From the NCBI RefSeq assembly GCF_026341275.1, contig NZ_JAIFZO010000002.1, positions 8,524,118 to 8,588,117 on the forward strand: 64,000 bases of DNA. Direction: 5' to 3'. The first letter of the stretch is position 1. Each line of letters starts with the position of its first letter. The translations under genes were made by a program, and so were the position numbers. This stretch comes from Streptomyces ortus. Its GTDB lineage: Bacteria > Actinomycetota > Actinomycetes > Streptomycetales > Streptomycetaceae. Below the pieces are notes generated by a model. It did not search any database and had not been told where the DNA came from. It worked only from the letters and a program-made list of their open reading frames with translations. Shown piece after piece: positions 9,201-17,797 of the stretch.

Positions 9201-12200
9201 ATGTGTCGGTGGGGGTCCGCGAGGTGTTCGCGGATCCTACGGTGGCCGGGGTGGCACGCCTGGTCGACAGGGCCGGGGCGGCCCCCGGTGTGCCGCTGCG
9301 CCGCCGGGAACGTCCGGAACGGGTGCCGCTGTCGTTCGCGCAGCAGCGGATGTGGTTCCTCAACCTGATCGAAGGCGCCGACGGCGACAGCGAGGGGGCC
9401 GCGGCCTACAACCAGCCGTTCGCCCTGCGGCTGCTGGGCCGGCCGGACGTGGCGGCGCTGGAGGCGGCGCTCGGCGACGTGGCGGAGCGGCACGAGAGCC
9501 TCCGTACGGTCTTCCCCGACGTGGAGGGCGTGCCGTACCAGGAGATCCGCGACGGGGCCGAGGGCCGCCCTCGACTTCGGGTGATCGAAGCCGGCGCGCG
9601 CTGGCGGGAGGCGATGGCCGAGGAGACCGGTCGCGGATTCGACCTGGGAGCCGAACTGCCTTGGCGCACCTGCCTGTTGAAGGTCGCTGAGGAGGAGTGG
9701 GTCCTGCTGCTGGTCTCCCATCACATCGCCTCCGACGGCTGGTCGATGGGCGTCCTGGCACGGGACCTGAGGACGGCGTACCGGTCCCGGCACGGCGGTC
9801 GCCCGCCGGAGTGGGAACCCCTCCCCGTCCAGTACGCGGACTACGCGCTGTGGCAGCGGGAGGTGCTGGGCGAACTGGACGACCCGGACAGCGCCGGAGC
9901 CGGTCAGATCGCGCACTGGAAGCAGGCGCTGGGCGGAGCGCCGCAGGAGACGGCGCTGCCCTTCGACCGCCCGCGCCCGGCGACGCCCTCGTTCCGCAGT
10001 GGTTCGGTACCGGTCGGGGTGGACGCGGCCACGCATGCCCGGTTGGCGGAGGTGGCCGCCCGCAGCGGGGCGACCATGTTCATGGTGGTGCATGCCGCGT
10101 TGGTGGTGCTGCTGGCGCGGATGGGCGCCGGGGAGGACGTCTGCGTCGGCACACCGGTGGCCGGCCGTTCGGACGCTCAACTGGAGGAGCTGGCAGGCTT
10201 CTTCGTCAACACCCTGGTTCTGCGCACGGACGTGTCCGGGAATCCGTCGTTCACCGAGATACTACGGCGGGTCCGTGAGTCGGACCTGTCGGCGTACGCG
10301 CACCAGGACGTGCCGTTCGAGCGGCTGGTCGATGAGCTGAACCCTGCGCGCTCCGCGGCCCGCAACCCGCTGTTCCAGGTGATGCTGGCCCTGCAGAATC
10401 TGCCTGAGGCGCAGTGGGACCTCGACGGCCTGACCGTCGAGGCGGTTCCTCCGGCACAGGCTCCCGCGGCCCGCTTCGATCTCTCTTTGTCGCTGAACGA
10501 GCGCCGCTCCGAAAGCGGTACCCCGGCTGGTCTCGGCGGCGGGATCCTCTACTCCGCCGACCTGTTCGACGAGCCGACCGTACGCCGTTTCGCTGAGCGA
10601 CTGGCGCGGGTGCTGGAGCAGGCCTCGGCCGACCCCCACGTCCGACTGGGCGCCCTTGAGGTGCTGGACGAGGCCGAGCGGTCCGCCGTGGTCGAGGAGT
10701 GGAACGCCACGGCGCGGGAGGTGGACGCGTCGATGGTGGTGGAGCGGTTCCGTGGGTGGGCGGTGCGGACGCCGGACACGGCGGCGTTGTGGTTCAGCGA
10801 CCGACCGCTGTCCTACGGCGAGTTGGATGTGCGGTCGGATGCGCTGGCGCGGGGATTGATCGCCCGGGGTGTGGGGCGTGAGTCGCGGGTGGGTTTGTGT
10901 CTGCCGCGTGGGACCGAGATGGTCGTGGCGATGCTGGCGGTGTGGAAGGCGGGTGGTGCGTACGTCCCGCTGGATCCGGAGTATCCGTCCGACCGGTTGT
11001 TGTTCATGGTGGCCGACAGTGGTGCCGAACTGGTGCTGGTGACGGAGGAGACCGCGGGCCGGTTGTCGGCGGACGTGGAGACGGCTCTGGTCGGCGAGCT
11101 GGGGGTTGACTCGGGGGTGCTGCCGGAGGTGGTCGGCGGCCAGTTGGCGTACGTCATCTACACATCGGGGTCGACGGGTCGTCCGAAGGGTGTGGCGGTG
11201 GAGCACGCTGCCGTGGCCAACCTCGCCTCGGCGATGGGCCCCGTCCTCGGTGTGGGACCTGGGCTCACGGCGTTGCAGTTCGCGTCGTTCAGCTTCGACG
11301 CGGCGGTGCTGGACGTGGCCGTGACCCTCGCCGCCGGGGGCACACTGGCGATCGCCTCGCCCGACGAGCGGATGGACGGTGCGGCGCTGGCGCGCATGGT
11401 CGAGGCGGCCGGGGTCGAGGTGGCGAGCGTGGTGCCCTCCCTGCTGCGTGCCCTGGAGCCGACATCGGTCGCGGGCGTGGGGAACTGGGTGCTCGGTGCG
11501 GAACGGCTCGATGCCGGTCTCGCGGCCCGGTGGCGTGCGGGCGCCCGTCTGTGGAACACCTATGGACCCACCGAGGCCACCGTCATCACCACCGCCGTAC
11601 TGCTGGAGGAGGGCATCACCGGCGAGGACGCGCCCCCGGCCGTCGGCCGGCCGCTGCCCAACGTCCGCACCTATGTGCTGGACGCCTATCTGCGGCCCGT
11701 GCCCGCGGGCGTCACCGGGGAGCTGTACATCGCCGGTTCGGGTCTGGCCCGGGGCTACGTCAACCGGCCCGAGCTGACCGCGGAGCGGTTCGTGACCTGC
11801 CCGTTCGGCACCGGCGAGCGGATGTACCGCACGGGTGACCTGGTCCGGTGGCTGCCCGACGGCGACGGCAACCTGGCCTTCGTGGGGCGCGCGGACACCC
11901 AGGTGAAGATCCGTGGGTTCCGCGTGGAACTCGGCGAGGTCGAAGCCGTCCTCACCGCCCACCCGGACGTCAGGACGGCCATCGCGACGGTCCGCGAGGA
12001 CCGGCCGGGCAACCCGCGCCTCGTCGCCTACGTCCTGCTGGCCGACCCGGCGGGCGGGCAGGGCGTGGAGACCGGGAGCGTGCGTGAGCACGCCGCGACG
12101 CGCCTGCCGGACTACATGGTCCCCTCCGTCGTCGTGGTCCTCGACGCCCTGCCCCTCACTGTCAACGGCAAGATCGATCACGGCGCCCTGCCCGTCCCGG

Positions 12201-15200
12201 AACTGGACGACGGCACCCTGGGCGTGCGGCCCCGGACCGAGACGGAGGAACTGCTCTGCGCCCTGTTCGCCGAGGTACTGGGCATCGATCGGGTGGCCGC
12301 CGACGGCAACTTCTTCGACCTGGGCGGCAACTCCGCGCTGGCGATGCACCTCGCGGGCCGGATCCGCTCGGAGGCCGGTGTCGAACTGGACATGAAACAG
12401 TTCTTCAGCAAGCCGACCCCGATCGGCGCGGCGCGCATCCTGGCCCTGAAGGAGCGGCCCTCGGTGGTCGCGGTCCAGCACGAGGGCGGTGTGGCTCCGA
12501 CGACGGCCGGGCAGCGGCTCGACTGGCGGCGCGCCGCGGCCAACTCCCGGACGCGGGCCCTGCAGTCGTCCGTGGCCCTGCGCCTGCGCGGCGAACTCGA
12601 CCACGACGCCCTGCGGGCCGCGCTCGCGGACGTGGCGGCACGGCACGACATCCTGCGTACGGTCTTCGCCGAGACCCCGGACGGCGGACTGGTCCAGCGG
12701 ATCCTGGACGCCGACGACCCCGCCGCCGTTCCCGCCCTGCCACTCGTCGAGGCGACCGAGGAGGAGCTTCCCGCCGTCCTCGCCGCCCGCGCCGACCACC
12801 GCTTCGACCTCGGACGCGACACACCCTGGGCGTCCACCCTGTACGCGCTCTCCGACACGGACCACGTCCTCCTCCTCGTCCTCCATCGGATCGGCGCCGA
12901 CGACACGTCCCGGGACGCTCTCGTACGCGACGTCTCCGTGGCGTACGGCGCGCGCCGCGAGGGCCGAGCCACGGAACGCATGCCCCTGCCCCTGCAGTTC
13001 GCCGACTACGCGGTGTGGCAGAACCGCCGACTCGCGGACGCTGAAGCAGAGGCGACGGCGGCGGACGCCCAGGGAAGTGGGGTCGGCGACCAGATCGCGT
13101 ACTGGAAGGAGATGCTGGCGGACGCCCCGACCGCCACCGTCCTCCCCACGGACCGGCCGCGGCCCGCCCGACCGAACCACCGGGCCCGCTCGGTGCCGCT
13201 GCGCGTCCCCGCCGCGACGCACGCCCGCCTGATGGATGTGGCCCGACCGCTCGGCGCGACCTCGGCGGCCGTCGTCCACGCCGGTCTCGCGATGCTCCTC
13301 GCCCGGATGGGCGCGGGTACCGATCTGACGGTCGGCGCCGTGACGCAGCGGCCGGCGGCCGGCGGTGAACTCGAAGCCGCCATGGGCCCGTTCGTCGGGT
13401 TGCTGCCGCTGCGCACCGACGTCTCGGGCGACCCGACGTTCCGGGAACTGCTCGGCCGCGTCTGGGAGACCGCGGGGGAGGCCGACGTACGCGGGGACGT
13501 GCCGTTCGCGCGCATCGCCGAGATCCTGGGCGTCGCGGAAGAGGCGCCCGGCGAGCCGCATCCGCTTTTCCAGACCGTCCTTGACGTACGGGAGGACACC
13601 GCGGAGAAGTGGGACGTGCCGGCGTTCCCCGGACTGAACGCCTCGACGGTCGACCTCGGTGCCCCGGCGTCCGGGTTCGATCTGTCGCTCCGGCTGACCG
13701 ACCGCTACCGGGACGACGGCGGGCCGGGCGGCCTCGACGGCACCCTGGACTACGCCGAGGAACTGTTCGACCGGGCCACCGCCGCCCGCCTCGCGAAGCG
13801 GCTCGTCCACGTCCTCCACCAGGTCGCGACAGATCCCGAACTGGCCCTGAGCCGCATCGACATCCTGCTCGGTACGGCCGAGTTCCGGCGGCTCACCGAG
13901 GAGTGGAACCTGGGCGCGGCCCAGGTCCCGGACGGCACCGTGCTCCCGGCGTTCGCCGAGTCCGCGGCCCGCGATCCGCGCGCCGTGGCCGTCCGTGACC
14001 GGGACGGTCACCTCACCCGGCGCTCGCTGGACCGGGCGGCAGGTTGGCTCGCCGCGCGGCTGGACCGGCTCGGGGTGGGCGCGGGCGATGTCGTCGTGGT
14101 GGCGGCCCGGCCCGGCACCGGCTGGGTGGTCGCCGTGCTCGGGGTGCTCGCTTCCGGTGCCGTGTGCCTGATCGCGGACCCGGACGACCCGGCGGGCCCG
14201 CCGGCGCAGGCCGCCGCGTTGGGCTGCGAACGCCCGGCCGCGCTCGTCCGGTCCGGCGGCGCCGCCGTGTCGGGGACGGTGCCGGTACTGCGGGTGGAGG
14301 ACGCGATCCGGGCCGGGAACAGCAGGCTGCGCCGCACCGCCACGGTCCGGGCACCGTCGCCGTCCCAACCGGCGGTCGTCCTTGCCGTAGAGGCACCGGA
14401 CGGCACTGTGGTGGGTGAAATGCTGGATCACCGTTCCCTGCTCGGGCGGGTGATCGATCGTCAGGCCGCCTCCCCGGCAACGGGATCGGCCGACGGCACC
14501 GTCCGTCTGGACGCGGGCGCACCCGTCGCCGAACTCCTTGTCGGTGTGATGGCCGTATTGCGCGCGGGCGGCACCGTGGACATGGGGGACACCACCGTCG
14601 TACCCGCGACGGAGCGGCCGGACCGCGAGCCCGCGCGGGCCGCCGTCCCGTTGCCCCGCACCGCGCGCGCCTACGTTCTCGACGCCTGGCTCCGGCCGGT
14701 CCCGGCCGGAGTGGCAGGCGACCTGTATGTGGCGGGCCCGTCCCTGGCCCGCGTCTATGCCGGCGCGCCGGTCCGTACCGCGGGCAGTTTCGTGCCCGAC
14801 CCCTTCGGACCCGGTGGCGACCTGATGCTGCGCACCGGCCGGCGTGCGGCATGGACCTCCGACGGACTGGTGGAGCCGCGCGCCGCGCAGGACGGCGGCG
14901 CCGACCTGTCGGCGCCACGGCGTGCCGGACGCCGGCGCGACGACCTGGACGCGCTGCTGGCGCTGCGGCCCGGGGACGCCCGCACACCGCTGTTCTGCCT
15001 GCACCACAGCACGGGCCTGGCCTGGTGCTACTCCGGAATCCTCCAGCACCTTCCGGAGGACCTCCCGGTCTACGGCCTCCAGACGCCCGCCTTCGCCGGC
15101 CGCGGGGCGATGCCGGACAGCATGGCCGCGATGGTGGCCGGTCACGTCGAACGCATTCGTGCGGTGCAGCCCGAGGGGCCGTACCAACTGCTCGGCTGGT

Positions 15201-15724
15201 CCTTCGGCGCGGTGCTCGCCCAGGCCGTCGCCACCGCGCTGGAGGAGCAGGGCCAACGCGTCTCGCTGCTGGCGCTGCTGGACGGATTTCCCGGCGGACA
15301 CCGGGAGGCGGAGAGCACTCACCAGGAGGACGGCGACGGGGTGGACCGCGAAGGGCGCGTGGTGCTCAGCGGTCCGGAGGTGGGGGCGCCGCTGGCCGAC
15401 GCGTTCACCCGCGACATGGAGAGGACGAAGCAGCACATGATCGGGTTGGAACGGCGGCACACGCCCCGGCGCTTCGGCGGCGACGCGCTGCTGTTCCTGG
15501 CCACCGAGGGCGGTCTGGCCCAGATGTCGCTCGACGAGAAACGCACGACCTGGGAGCAGTACATCGCCGGCCGCGTCGACGGGATCGAGGTCCCCGCCGA
15601 CCACATAGGGCTGCTGTGGGCCGAGAGCGCCGCGGTCATCGGGCGCGCGGTCGCGGGACGGCTCGTGGAGCAGCAGTCGGCCTCGGACACGTCGGACACG
15701 TCGGAGAGGTGGAACCACGCATGA
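6215..15724 (+). CDS. Terminal NRPS: C-A-PCP-C-A-PCP-X-(relic A)-TE
   Basis: A 3169-residue synthetase that adds the last two residues and releases the peptide. ATG 6215 follows GAGGAG at good spacing. Module 1: condensation (HHIVLDGWS from 146, type that follows an E domain), adenylation (A3 near 604), carrier protein (GGDS, Ser981). Module 2: condensation of the L-L type (HHIASDGWS from 1169), adenylation (A3 near 1649), carrier protein (GGNS, Ser2040). Then comes a condensation-like domain (about 2085-2560) whose active motif is HRIGADD at 2224, matching the HRxxxDD signature known for glycopeptide X domains, which recruit Oxy P450s. Residues about 2571-2892 are a broken A domain: N-terminal fold and an A7/A8-like VLDAWLRPVPAGV piece survive, while the TSGSTGxPKG loop and most of the core are gone and no carrier follows. 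The thioesterase (from about 2907) has GWSFG (Ser2996), Asp3023 and His3130. Both A pockets read D-A-L-S-V-G-T-V-I. Confidence 0.96.
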   Translation: MTRTRTAIEDIWPLSPLQEGLLFHASLGDGASDVYAGQRALALDGPLDVDRLRRSWAGLIARHGTLRASFRRRKSGEAVQVIAREVELPWREADLSCLAEADAEAEADRLAGAELADGFDVARGPLLRLLLLRLGDRRHRLVLTTHHIVLDGWSLPILVSELEAVYRADGDAGALPPIRSYRDYLAWLGRQDREAARIAWREELAGAEEPTLVAPANPARLPLRPETVLGECDAELTRVLNDVARQGDVTVATVMQGAWALVLARLSGRRDVVFGTTVAGRPADLPGAESLIGLFINTLPVRAELAGDLSVADLLSELQTRHINLMGHQYLGLAEIKQIAGPGAEFDTLVVYENYPHSAAPAPHDPDTLVIGPGGAPQDASHHPLALIVIPGERMELHLDYRPDLFDRARAESVLASLIRVLQQMAADPQLRLSDIELLDEIERSAVVEDWNATAQEVDASTVLQRFRAWAARTPDATALVSRRNTLPYGELDVRSDALARGLVSRGVGRESRVGLCLPRGVEMVVAMLAVWKAGGAYVPLDPEYPSDRLLFMVADSGAELVLVTEETAGRLSADVETALVGELATGLGELPDVTSDQLAYVIYTSGSTGRPKGVAVEHAAVANLASAMGPVLGVGPGLTALQFASFSFDAAVLDVAVTLAAGGTLAIATTEERQDPSALTAMVEAAGVAVASVVPSLLGALEPKSVVGVSNWVLGAERLEAGLAARWREGARVWNTYGPTEATVISTAVLLEEGITGEDVPPAIGRPLPNVRTYVLDGFLRPVPVGVAGELYIAGVGLARGYIGRSDLTAERFVACPFGDGPGRMYRTGDVARWASDGQLEFVGRVDAQVKIRGFRVELGEVEAVLAAHARVERAVVLARDGRLIGYAVGDADAETLRAFAATRLPEYMVPSVIVVLDAFRLTVNGKIDRSALPAPDLGAGGSRGPETPVEEALCALFAELLGVEQVGAEESFFALGGDSLLVMRLIARMRAELDVSVGVREVFADPTVAGVARLVDRAGAAPGVPLRRRERPERVPLSFAQQRMWFLNLIEGADGDSEGAAAYNQPFALRLLGRPDVAALEAALGDVAERHESLRTVFPDVEGVPYQEIRDGAEGRPRLRVIEAGARWREAMAEETGRGFDLGAELPWRTCLLKVAEEEWVLLLVSHHIASDGWSMGVLARDLRTAYRSRHGGRPPEWEPLPVQYADYALWQREVLGELDDPDSAGAGQIAHWKQALGGAPQETALPFDRPRPATPSFRSGSVPVGVDAATHARLAEVAARSGATMFMVVHAALVVLLARMGAGEDVCVGTPVAGRSDAQLEELAGFFVNTLVLRTDVSGNPSFTEILRRVRESDLSAYAHQDVPFERLVDELNPARSAARNPLFQVMLALQNLPEAQWDLDGLTVEAVPPAQAPAARFDLSLSLNERRSESGTPAGLGGGILYSADLFDEPTVRRFAERLARVLEQASADPHVRLGALEVLDEAERSAVVEEWNATAREVDASMVVERFRGWAVRTPDTAALWFSDRPLSYGELDVRSDALARGLIARGVGRESRVGLCLPRGTEMVVAMLAVWKAGGAYVPLDPEYPSDRLLFMVADSGAELVLVTEETAGRLSADVETALVGELGVDSGVLPEVVGGQLAYVIYTSGSTGRPKGVAVEHAAVANLASAMGPVLGVGPGLTALQFASFSFDAAVLDVAVTLAAGGTLAIASPDERMDGAALARMVEAAGVEVASVVPSLLRALEPTSVAGVGNWVLGAERLDAGLAARWRAGARLWNTYGPTEATVITTAVLLEEGITGEDAPPAVGRPLPNVRTYVLDAYLRPVPAGVTGELYIAGSGLARGYVNRPELTAERFVTCPFGTGERMYRTGDLVRWLPDGDGNLAFVGRADTQVKIRGFRVELGEVEAVLTAHPDVRTAIATVREDRPGNPRLVAYVLLADPAGGQGVETGSVREHAATRLPDYMVPSVVVVLDALPLTVNGKIDHGALPVPELDDGTLGVRPRTETEELLCALFAEVLGIDRVAADGNFFDLGGNSALAMHLAGRIRSEAGVELDMKQFFSKPTPIGAARILALKERPSVVAVQHEGGVAPTTAGQRLDWRRAAANSRTRALQSSVALRLRGELDHDALRAALADVAARHDILRTVFAETPDGGLVQRILDADDPAAVPALPLVEATEEELPAVLAARADHRFDLGRDTPWASTLYALSDTDHVLLLVLHRIGADDTSRDALVRDVSVAYGARREGRATERMPLPLQFADYAVWQNRRLADAEAEATAADAQGSGVGDQIAYWKEMLADAPTATVLPTDRPRPARPNHRARSVPLRVPAATHARLMDVARPLGATSAAVVHAGLAMLLARMGAGTDLTVGAVTQRPAAGGELEAAMGPFVGLLPLRTDVSGDPTFRELLGRVWETAGEADVRGDVPFARIAEILGVAEEAPGEPHPLFQTVLDVREDTAEKWDVPAFPGLNASTVDLGAPASGFDLSLRLTDRYRDDGGPGGLDGTLDYAEELFDRATAARLAKRLVHVLHQVATDPELALSRIDILLGTAEFRRLTEEWNLGAAQVPDGTVLPAFAESAARDPRAVAVRDRDGHLTRRSLDRAAGWLAARLDRLGVGAGDVVVVAARPGTGWVVAVLGVLASGAVCLIADPDDPAGPPAQAAALGCERPAALVRSGGAAVSGTVPVLRVEDAIRAGNSRLRRTATVRAPSPSQPAVVLAVEAPDGTVVGEMLDHRSLLGRVIDRQAASPATGSADGTVRLDAGAPVAELLVGVMAVLRAGGTVDMGDTTVVPATERPDREPARAAVPLPRTARAYVLDAWLRPVPAGVAGDLYVAGPSLARVYAGAPVRTAGSFVPDPFGPGGDLMLRTGRRAAWTSDGLVEPRAAQDGGADLSAPRRAGRRRDDLDALLALRPGDARTPLFCLHHSTGLAWCYSGILQHLPEDLPVYGLQTPAFAGRGAMPDSMAAMVAGHVERIRAVQPEGPYQLLGWSFGAVLAQAVATALEEQGQRVSLLALLDGFPGGHREAESTHQEDGDGVDREGRVVLSGPEVGAPLADAFTRDMERTKQHMIGLERRHTPRRFGGDALLFLATEGGLAQMSLDEKRTTWEQYIAGRVDGIEVPADHIGLLWAESAAVIGRAVAGRLVEQQSASDTSDTSERWNHA
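7725..8954 (+). repeat. Adenylation-domain DNA repeat, copy 2
   Basis: Partner of 2931-4160 at offset 4794. Identity continues through the A3-A10 region, including the pocket codons. Confidence 0.85.
10869..11356 (+). repeat. Adenylation-domain DNA repeat, copy 3 (shorter)
   Basis: The N-terminal half of the third A domain matches 7734-8221 at offset 3135 with scattered differences. After about 11356 the DNA diverges while the protein stays similar. Confidence 0.8.
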
Positions 15725-16887
15725 CGCAGTCGTTCGAGCTACAGGTCGACAAGCGCCGGAGCCTGCTGGACCCGGTGCCGGAACTCCTGGAGATCAGTGC
15801 GCGGGCACCGCTCTCCAAGGCGCCCGGGGGAATGCCCGGCTGGATCGCGACCGGCCGTGAGGTGGTGCGGCAGATCCTCGGTGACTCCGAGCGGTTCTCC
15901 AACGTGCCGCCCCCGGAGCCGGGCGGCCGCAAACTCGATCAGCACGAGGGCAGCCTGCTGCACATCGACCCGCCCGAGCACAGCCGGTTGCGGCGGCTGG
16001 TGGCACCCATGTTCACGGTGCGGCAGATGCGGCGGCTGGAGCCGATGATGGAGCGGATCGTCGCGGACCACCTGGACGTGCTGGAGCGGGCGGGCCAACC
16101 GGCCGACCTGATGCGGCACTTCGCCCGGCCCGTGTCCGGTCTGGTCCTCGCCGAGATACTCGGCCTGCCCCGGGACGACCTGCCCGAGCTGTCCCGGCTG
16201 AGCGACTACCGGGCCGCCGGGCACAGCGCCCGCCGGAAGCCGGCGGCGACGGCGTACTTCAGGCACTTCGAGCAACTGGTCGCGGAGCAGCGCCGCCATC
16301 CCGGCGAGGGTCTGGTCGGGACGTTGATCCGCGAGCACGGGGACGGGGTGACGGACGAGGAGCTGGCCGGACTCTGCGAGGGCATCGCCAACGGCTCGAT
16401 CGAGAACACCGCGGAGGCCATCGCCCTGGGCACCCTGGCCCTGCTGCTCCATCCCGAGCAACTGGCCCTGTTGCGGGAACGCCCCGAGCTGATGGACCGG
16501 GCCGTGGAGGAACTCCTGCGCTACGTCTCGGTAGTGGCGGTCGTCTCGCCGCGTACGGCACTGGTCGACGTGGCCATCGCCGGTGAGATGATCAGGGCCG
16601 GCGAGGTGGTGTCGTGTTCGGTGCTGGCCGCGAACCGCTGCCCGCACGATGACGGCCTCGCCGACGGCCTGGACATCGCGCGGGAGGAGTCCGCCAACCA
16701 CCTGGCCCTGGGCCACGGCAACCACTTCTGCCTGGGCGCCGGGCTGGCACGCGTGCAGATGCGGATCGCCTTCACCGGGCTGCTGGAGCGGTTCCCCGGC
16801 CTGCGCCTGGGCGCCGGGGTGGAGGAGTTGCGCTTCAGACTGCTGGCTCCGCAGTTCGGCGTCGAGACCCTTCCGGTCGCCTGGTGA
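15721..16887 (+). CDS. Cytochrome P450, candidate peptide-tailoring (Oxy-like) enzyme
   Basis: A 388-residue class I bacterial P450 whose ATG overlaps the NRPS stop by 4 bases (ATGA), so it is made together with the X-domain NRPS. The heme loop is LGHGNHFCLGAGLAR with Cys337 as thiolate ligand, and the K-helix ExxR is E264-LL-R267. In the I helix the usual AGxETT reads GSIENT: Glu228 is kept but the conserved proton-relay threonine is Asn229. Glycopeptide Oxy enzymes act on the carrier-bound peptide after docking to the X domain, making aryl cross-links, and this is the most likely role here. Beta-hydroxylation of an amino acid is an alternative. It is the only P450 in this cluster part within the window. 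A ferredoxin gene follows with a 4-base overlap and probably supplies electrons. Confidence 0.93.
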   Translation: MTQSFELQVDKRRSLLDPVPELLEISARAPLSKAPGGMPGWIATGREVVRQILGDSERFSNVPPPEPGGRKLDQHEGSLLHIDPPEHSRLRRLVAPMFTVRQMRRLEPMMERIVADHLDVLERAGQPADLMRHFARPVSGLVLAEILGLPRDDLPELSRLSDYRAAGHSARRKPAATAYFRHFEQLVAEQRRHPGEGLVGTLIREHGDGVTDEELAGLCEGIANGSIENTAEAIALGTLALLLHPEQLALLRERPELMDRAVEELLRYVSVVAVVSPRTALVDVAIAGEMIRAGEVVSCSVLAANRCPHDDGLADGLDIAREESANHLALGHGNHFCLGAGLARVQMRIAFTGLLERFPGLRLGAGVEELRFRLLAPQFGVETLPVAW

Positions 16888-17156
16888 CGCCGGTGACCGG
16901 CGCGGACGGGGGCGCGGCGAACATCGGGATCCGGGTCGACCGCGACAGGTGCGCGGGCTCGGGGGTGTGTGCCCTGTTCGAGCCAAGGTACTTCGACCAG
17001 TCCGAGGAGGACGGCCTGGCGCTGCCACGCGTCCGCGAGGCGGCACCGGAGGCGCTGCCGGTACTGCGCGCTGCCGCGTCCCGCTGCCCTGCCGGAGCCA
17101 TCACGCTGGTGGTGCCCGACACACGGGAGAGTGCCGCGGGGGACCGGGCTGACTGA
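16884..17156 (+). CDS. [3Fe-4S] ferredoxin, P450 redox partner
   Basis: A 90-residue small ferredoxin beginning at a GTG that overlaps the P450 stop (GTGA). It has three cluster cysteines, Cys23 and Cys29 in CAGSGVC and Cys68 in CPAGAI, the spacing of actinobacterial single-cluster [3Fe-4S] ferredoxins that feed electrons to P450s. It is acidic and has no other domain. Its coupling to the P450 makes it the probable dedicated donor; the ferredoxin reductase would come from elsewhere in the genome. Dedicated ferredoxins are not present in all glycopeptide-type clusters, so its tight linkage is worth noting. Confidence 0.93.
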   Translation: MTPVTGADGGAANIGIRVDRDRCAGSGVCALFEPRYFDQSEEDGLALPRVREAAPEALPVLRAAASRCPAGAITLVVPDTRESAAGDRAD

Positions 17157-17218
17157 ACGGCCGCGTGGGGCGCCCGTTGCAACCTCGGTGTGACCGGGTG
17201 CCCCGTAGAACTGGTGGT

Positions 17219-17797
17219 ATGCCGAACACATTTCAGAAGCGTATGGCCGGGCCGGTCCTGGCGGTCCTTTCCGTGCTGGCGGCCGGAACAATGCTCGCCG
17301 GATGTTCGCCGGACCCGAAATCCACTGACGCCTCCGACGACAGCCAGGGCTCGTCGAATTCGTCGAGCGACTCCTCCAATTCGGCCGTCGCCTATTCACA
17401 GTGCATGCGCGACAACGGCGTCTCGAATTACCCCGACCCGAAGGAGGACGACCAGGGCCGGGTGCAGTTGACGGTCCCCGAGGGCATCGACCAGAACTCG
17501 CCGACCTTCAAGTCGGCCCAGTCGGCCTGCCAGTCCAAACTGGTGCAGGGCGACATGGGTGCCGCCGCCAACAGCCGGTCCTTCGACGCGACGAAGGTCG
17601 CCGCCTGGGCGAAGTGCATCCGCAAGAACGGTATGCCTGACTTCCAGGACCCCAAGGTCGACGGCAGCACGATCATCATCGACGCCGACGCGGCCGGCAT
17701 CTCCGGGCAGGACGACCCCAACTTCGCCAAGGCCACGTCCGCCTGTTACAGCATCCGGCCCGGCGGCAGCCTGATGGTCACAGGAGGGGGGCAGTGA
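17219..17797 (+). CDS. Secreted lipoprotein with two Cys-containing repeats
   Basis: A 192-residue lipoprotein. ATG 17219 (MPNTFQKR) gives a short basic n-region, a hydrophobic core and a lipobox LAGC, so the mature protein is lipid-anchored outside the membrane. After a Ser/Asp-rich linker it carries two repeats of the form C-M/I-R-x-NG-V/M-x-N/D-Y/F-x-DPK, near SQCMRDNGV and AKCIRKNGM. Similar small lipoproteins commonly sit next to HlyD-like and MacB-like genes in actinomycetes, which is the arrangement here: its stop overlaps the next gene start by 4 bases. Its precise role is not known; it may be a periplasm-side component of the efflux assembly. Sixty-two bases separate it from the ferredoxin gene. 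Confidence 0.88.
   Translation: MPNTFQKRMAGPVLAVLSVLAAGTMLAGCSPDPKSTDASDDSQGSSNSSSDSSNSAVAYSQCMRDNGVSNYPDPKEDDQGRVQLTVPEGIDQNSPTFKSAQSACQSKLVQGDMGAAANSRSFDATKVAAWAKCIRKNGMPDFQDPKVDGSTIIIDADAAGISGQDDPNFAKATSACYSIRPGGSLMVTGGGQ

Noticed and set aside
10262..15718. A 1818-codon open frame on the minus strand opposite the terminal NRPS
   Set aside because: It is the usual antisense shadow of high-GC coding sequence; no domain is recognisable and the plus strand encodes clear NRPS domains.
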